From Gammaproteobacteria bacterium (GTDB taxonomy: Bacteria; Pseudomonadota; Gammaproteobacteria; Enterobacterales; Alteromonadaceae), in contig JAIXSW010000105.1 in NCBI GenBank assembly GCA_027484495.1, positions 1 through 5,447 on the forward strand: DNA of 5,447 nt, written 5' to 3'. The position numbers were made by a program, and so were the translations under genes. The notes under the pieces were generated by a model. It did no database searches. It worked only from the letters and a program-made list of their open reading frames with translations, and was not told where the DNA came from. How positions within the stretch are numbered: position 1 is the first letter of the stretch; each line of letters starts with the position of its first letter. Positions 5,303 to 5,447 of this stretch are shown here, piece by piece.

Positions 5303-5447
5303 ATGTTTAACGGCAAAAATATTTTTATCACCGGTGGCACCGGCTCTTTCGGCCATAAATACACCGAGACGCTGCTCAAGCGTTATAAGCCAAACAAAAT
5401 CATTATTTACTCCCGTGATGAACTGAAACAATACGAAATGCAGCAGC
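5303..5447 (+). CDS. pseB: PseB, UDP-GlcNAc 4,6-dehydratase (inverting), 5' part only
   Basis: The first 48 codons of a gene that runs off the window. The protein opens MFNGKNIFIT followed by GGTGSFG (11-17), the glycine-rich NAD(P)-binding loop of a short-chain dehydrogenase Rossmann fold. KPNKIIIYSRDELKQYEM (29-46) is characteristic of PseB. PseB converts UDP-GlcNAc to a 4-keto-6-deoxy sugar with C5 inversion in the cytosol, the first step to CMP-pseudaminic acid used for flagellin glycosylation. GGGAG five bases before the ATG (5293-5297) supports the start. It is divergent from the flagellin gene, with 218 bases between, and probably heads a pse operon beyond the window. The catalytic residues are not included, so a related 4,6-dehydratase (CapE/FlaA1 type) is possible but less likely. 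Confidence 0.88.
   Translation, partial: MFNGKNIFITGGTGSFGHKYTETLLKRYKPNKIIIYSRDELKQYEMQQ

Overview
The window is part of a polar-flagellum regulatory locus from a gammaproteobacterium with roughly balanced GC content. Gene order and protein sequence resemble the FlrA/FlrB/FlrC cascade of Vibrio, Shewanella and Aeromonas (FleQ/FleS/FleR in Pseudomonas). Placement in or near the Aeromonadales is only a guess from general sequence character; no marker in the window fixes the genus.

Layout, left to right. A GC-rich hairpin (about 8-46) looks like the terminator of the leftward flrBC operon. flrC (79-1428) and flrB (1415-2593) are on the minus strand and overlap by 14 bases. The flrA-flrB gap (2594-2706) holds a very good minus-strand sigma-54 promoter (2631-2646), an inverted repeat directly upstream of it, and a hairpin right after the flrA stop. 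flrA (2707-4176, minus) is followed on its 5' side by a 107-base gap with a large imperfect palindrome and a weak sigma-70 candidate. Next is a short, atypical flagellin gene (4284-5084, minus). A 218-base divergent intergenic region separates it from the first 48 codons of pseB (5303 to the window end, plus strand), the first enzyme of pseudaminic acid synthesis. That region carries a candidate sigma-70 promoter for the flagellin, a dyad, and a sigma-54-like element facing pseB.

How the genes work together. In the known cascade FlrA with sigma-54 switches on flrBC. The soluble PAS kinase FlrB then phosphorylates FlrC, which with sigma-54 activates later genes, including flagellins and basal-body parts. 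The sigma-54 promoter found in front of flrB fits this directly. PseB starts synthesis of the nonulosonic acid used to glycosylate flagellins, so regulators, a filament-type protein and filament glycosylation lie side by side. The least ordinary items are the minimal flagellin paralogue with charged substitutions in its D0 helix, the possible sigma-54 control of pseB, and an altered c-di-GMP-binding motif in FlrA. No mobile element, CRISPR array, tRNA or rRNA was seen, and I see no wholly unknown system here.
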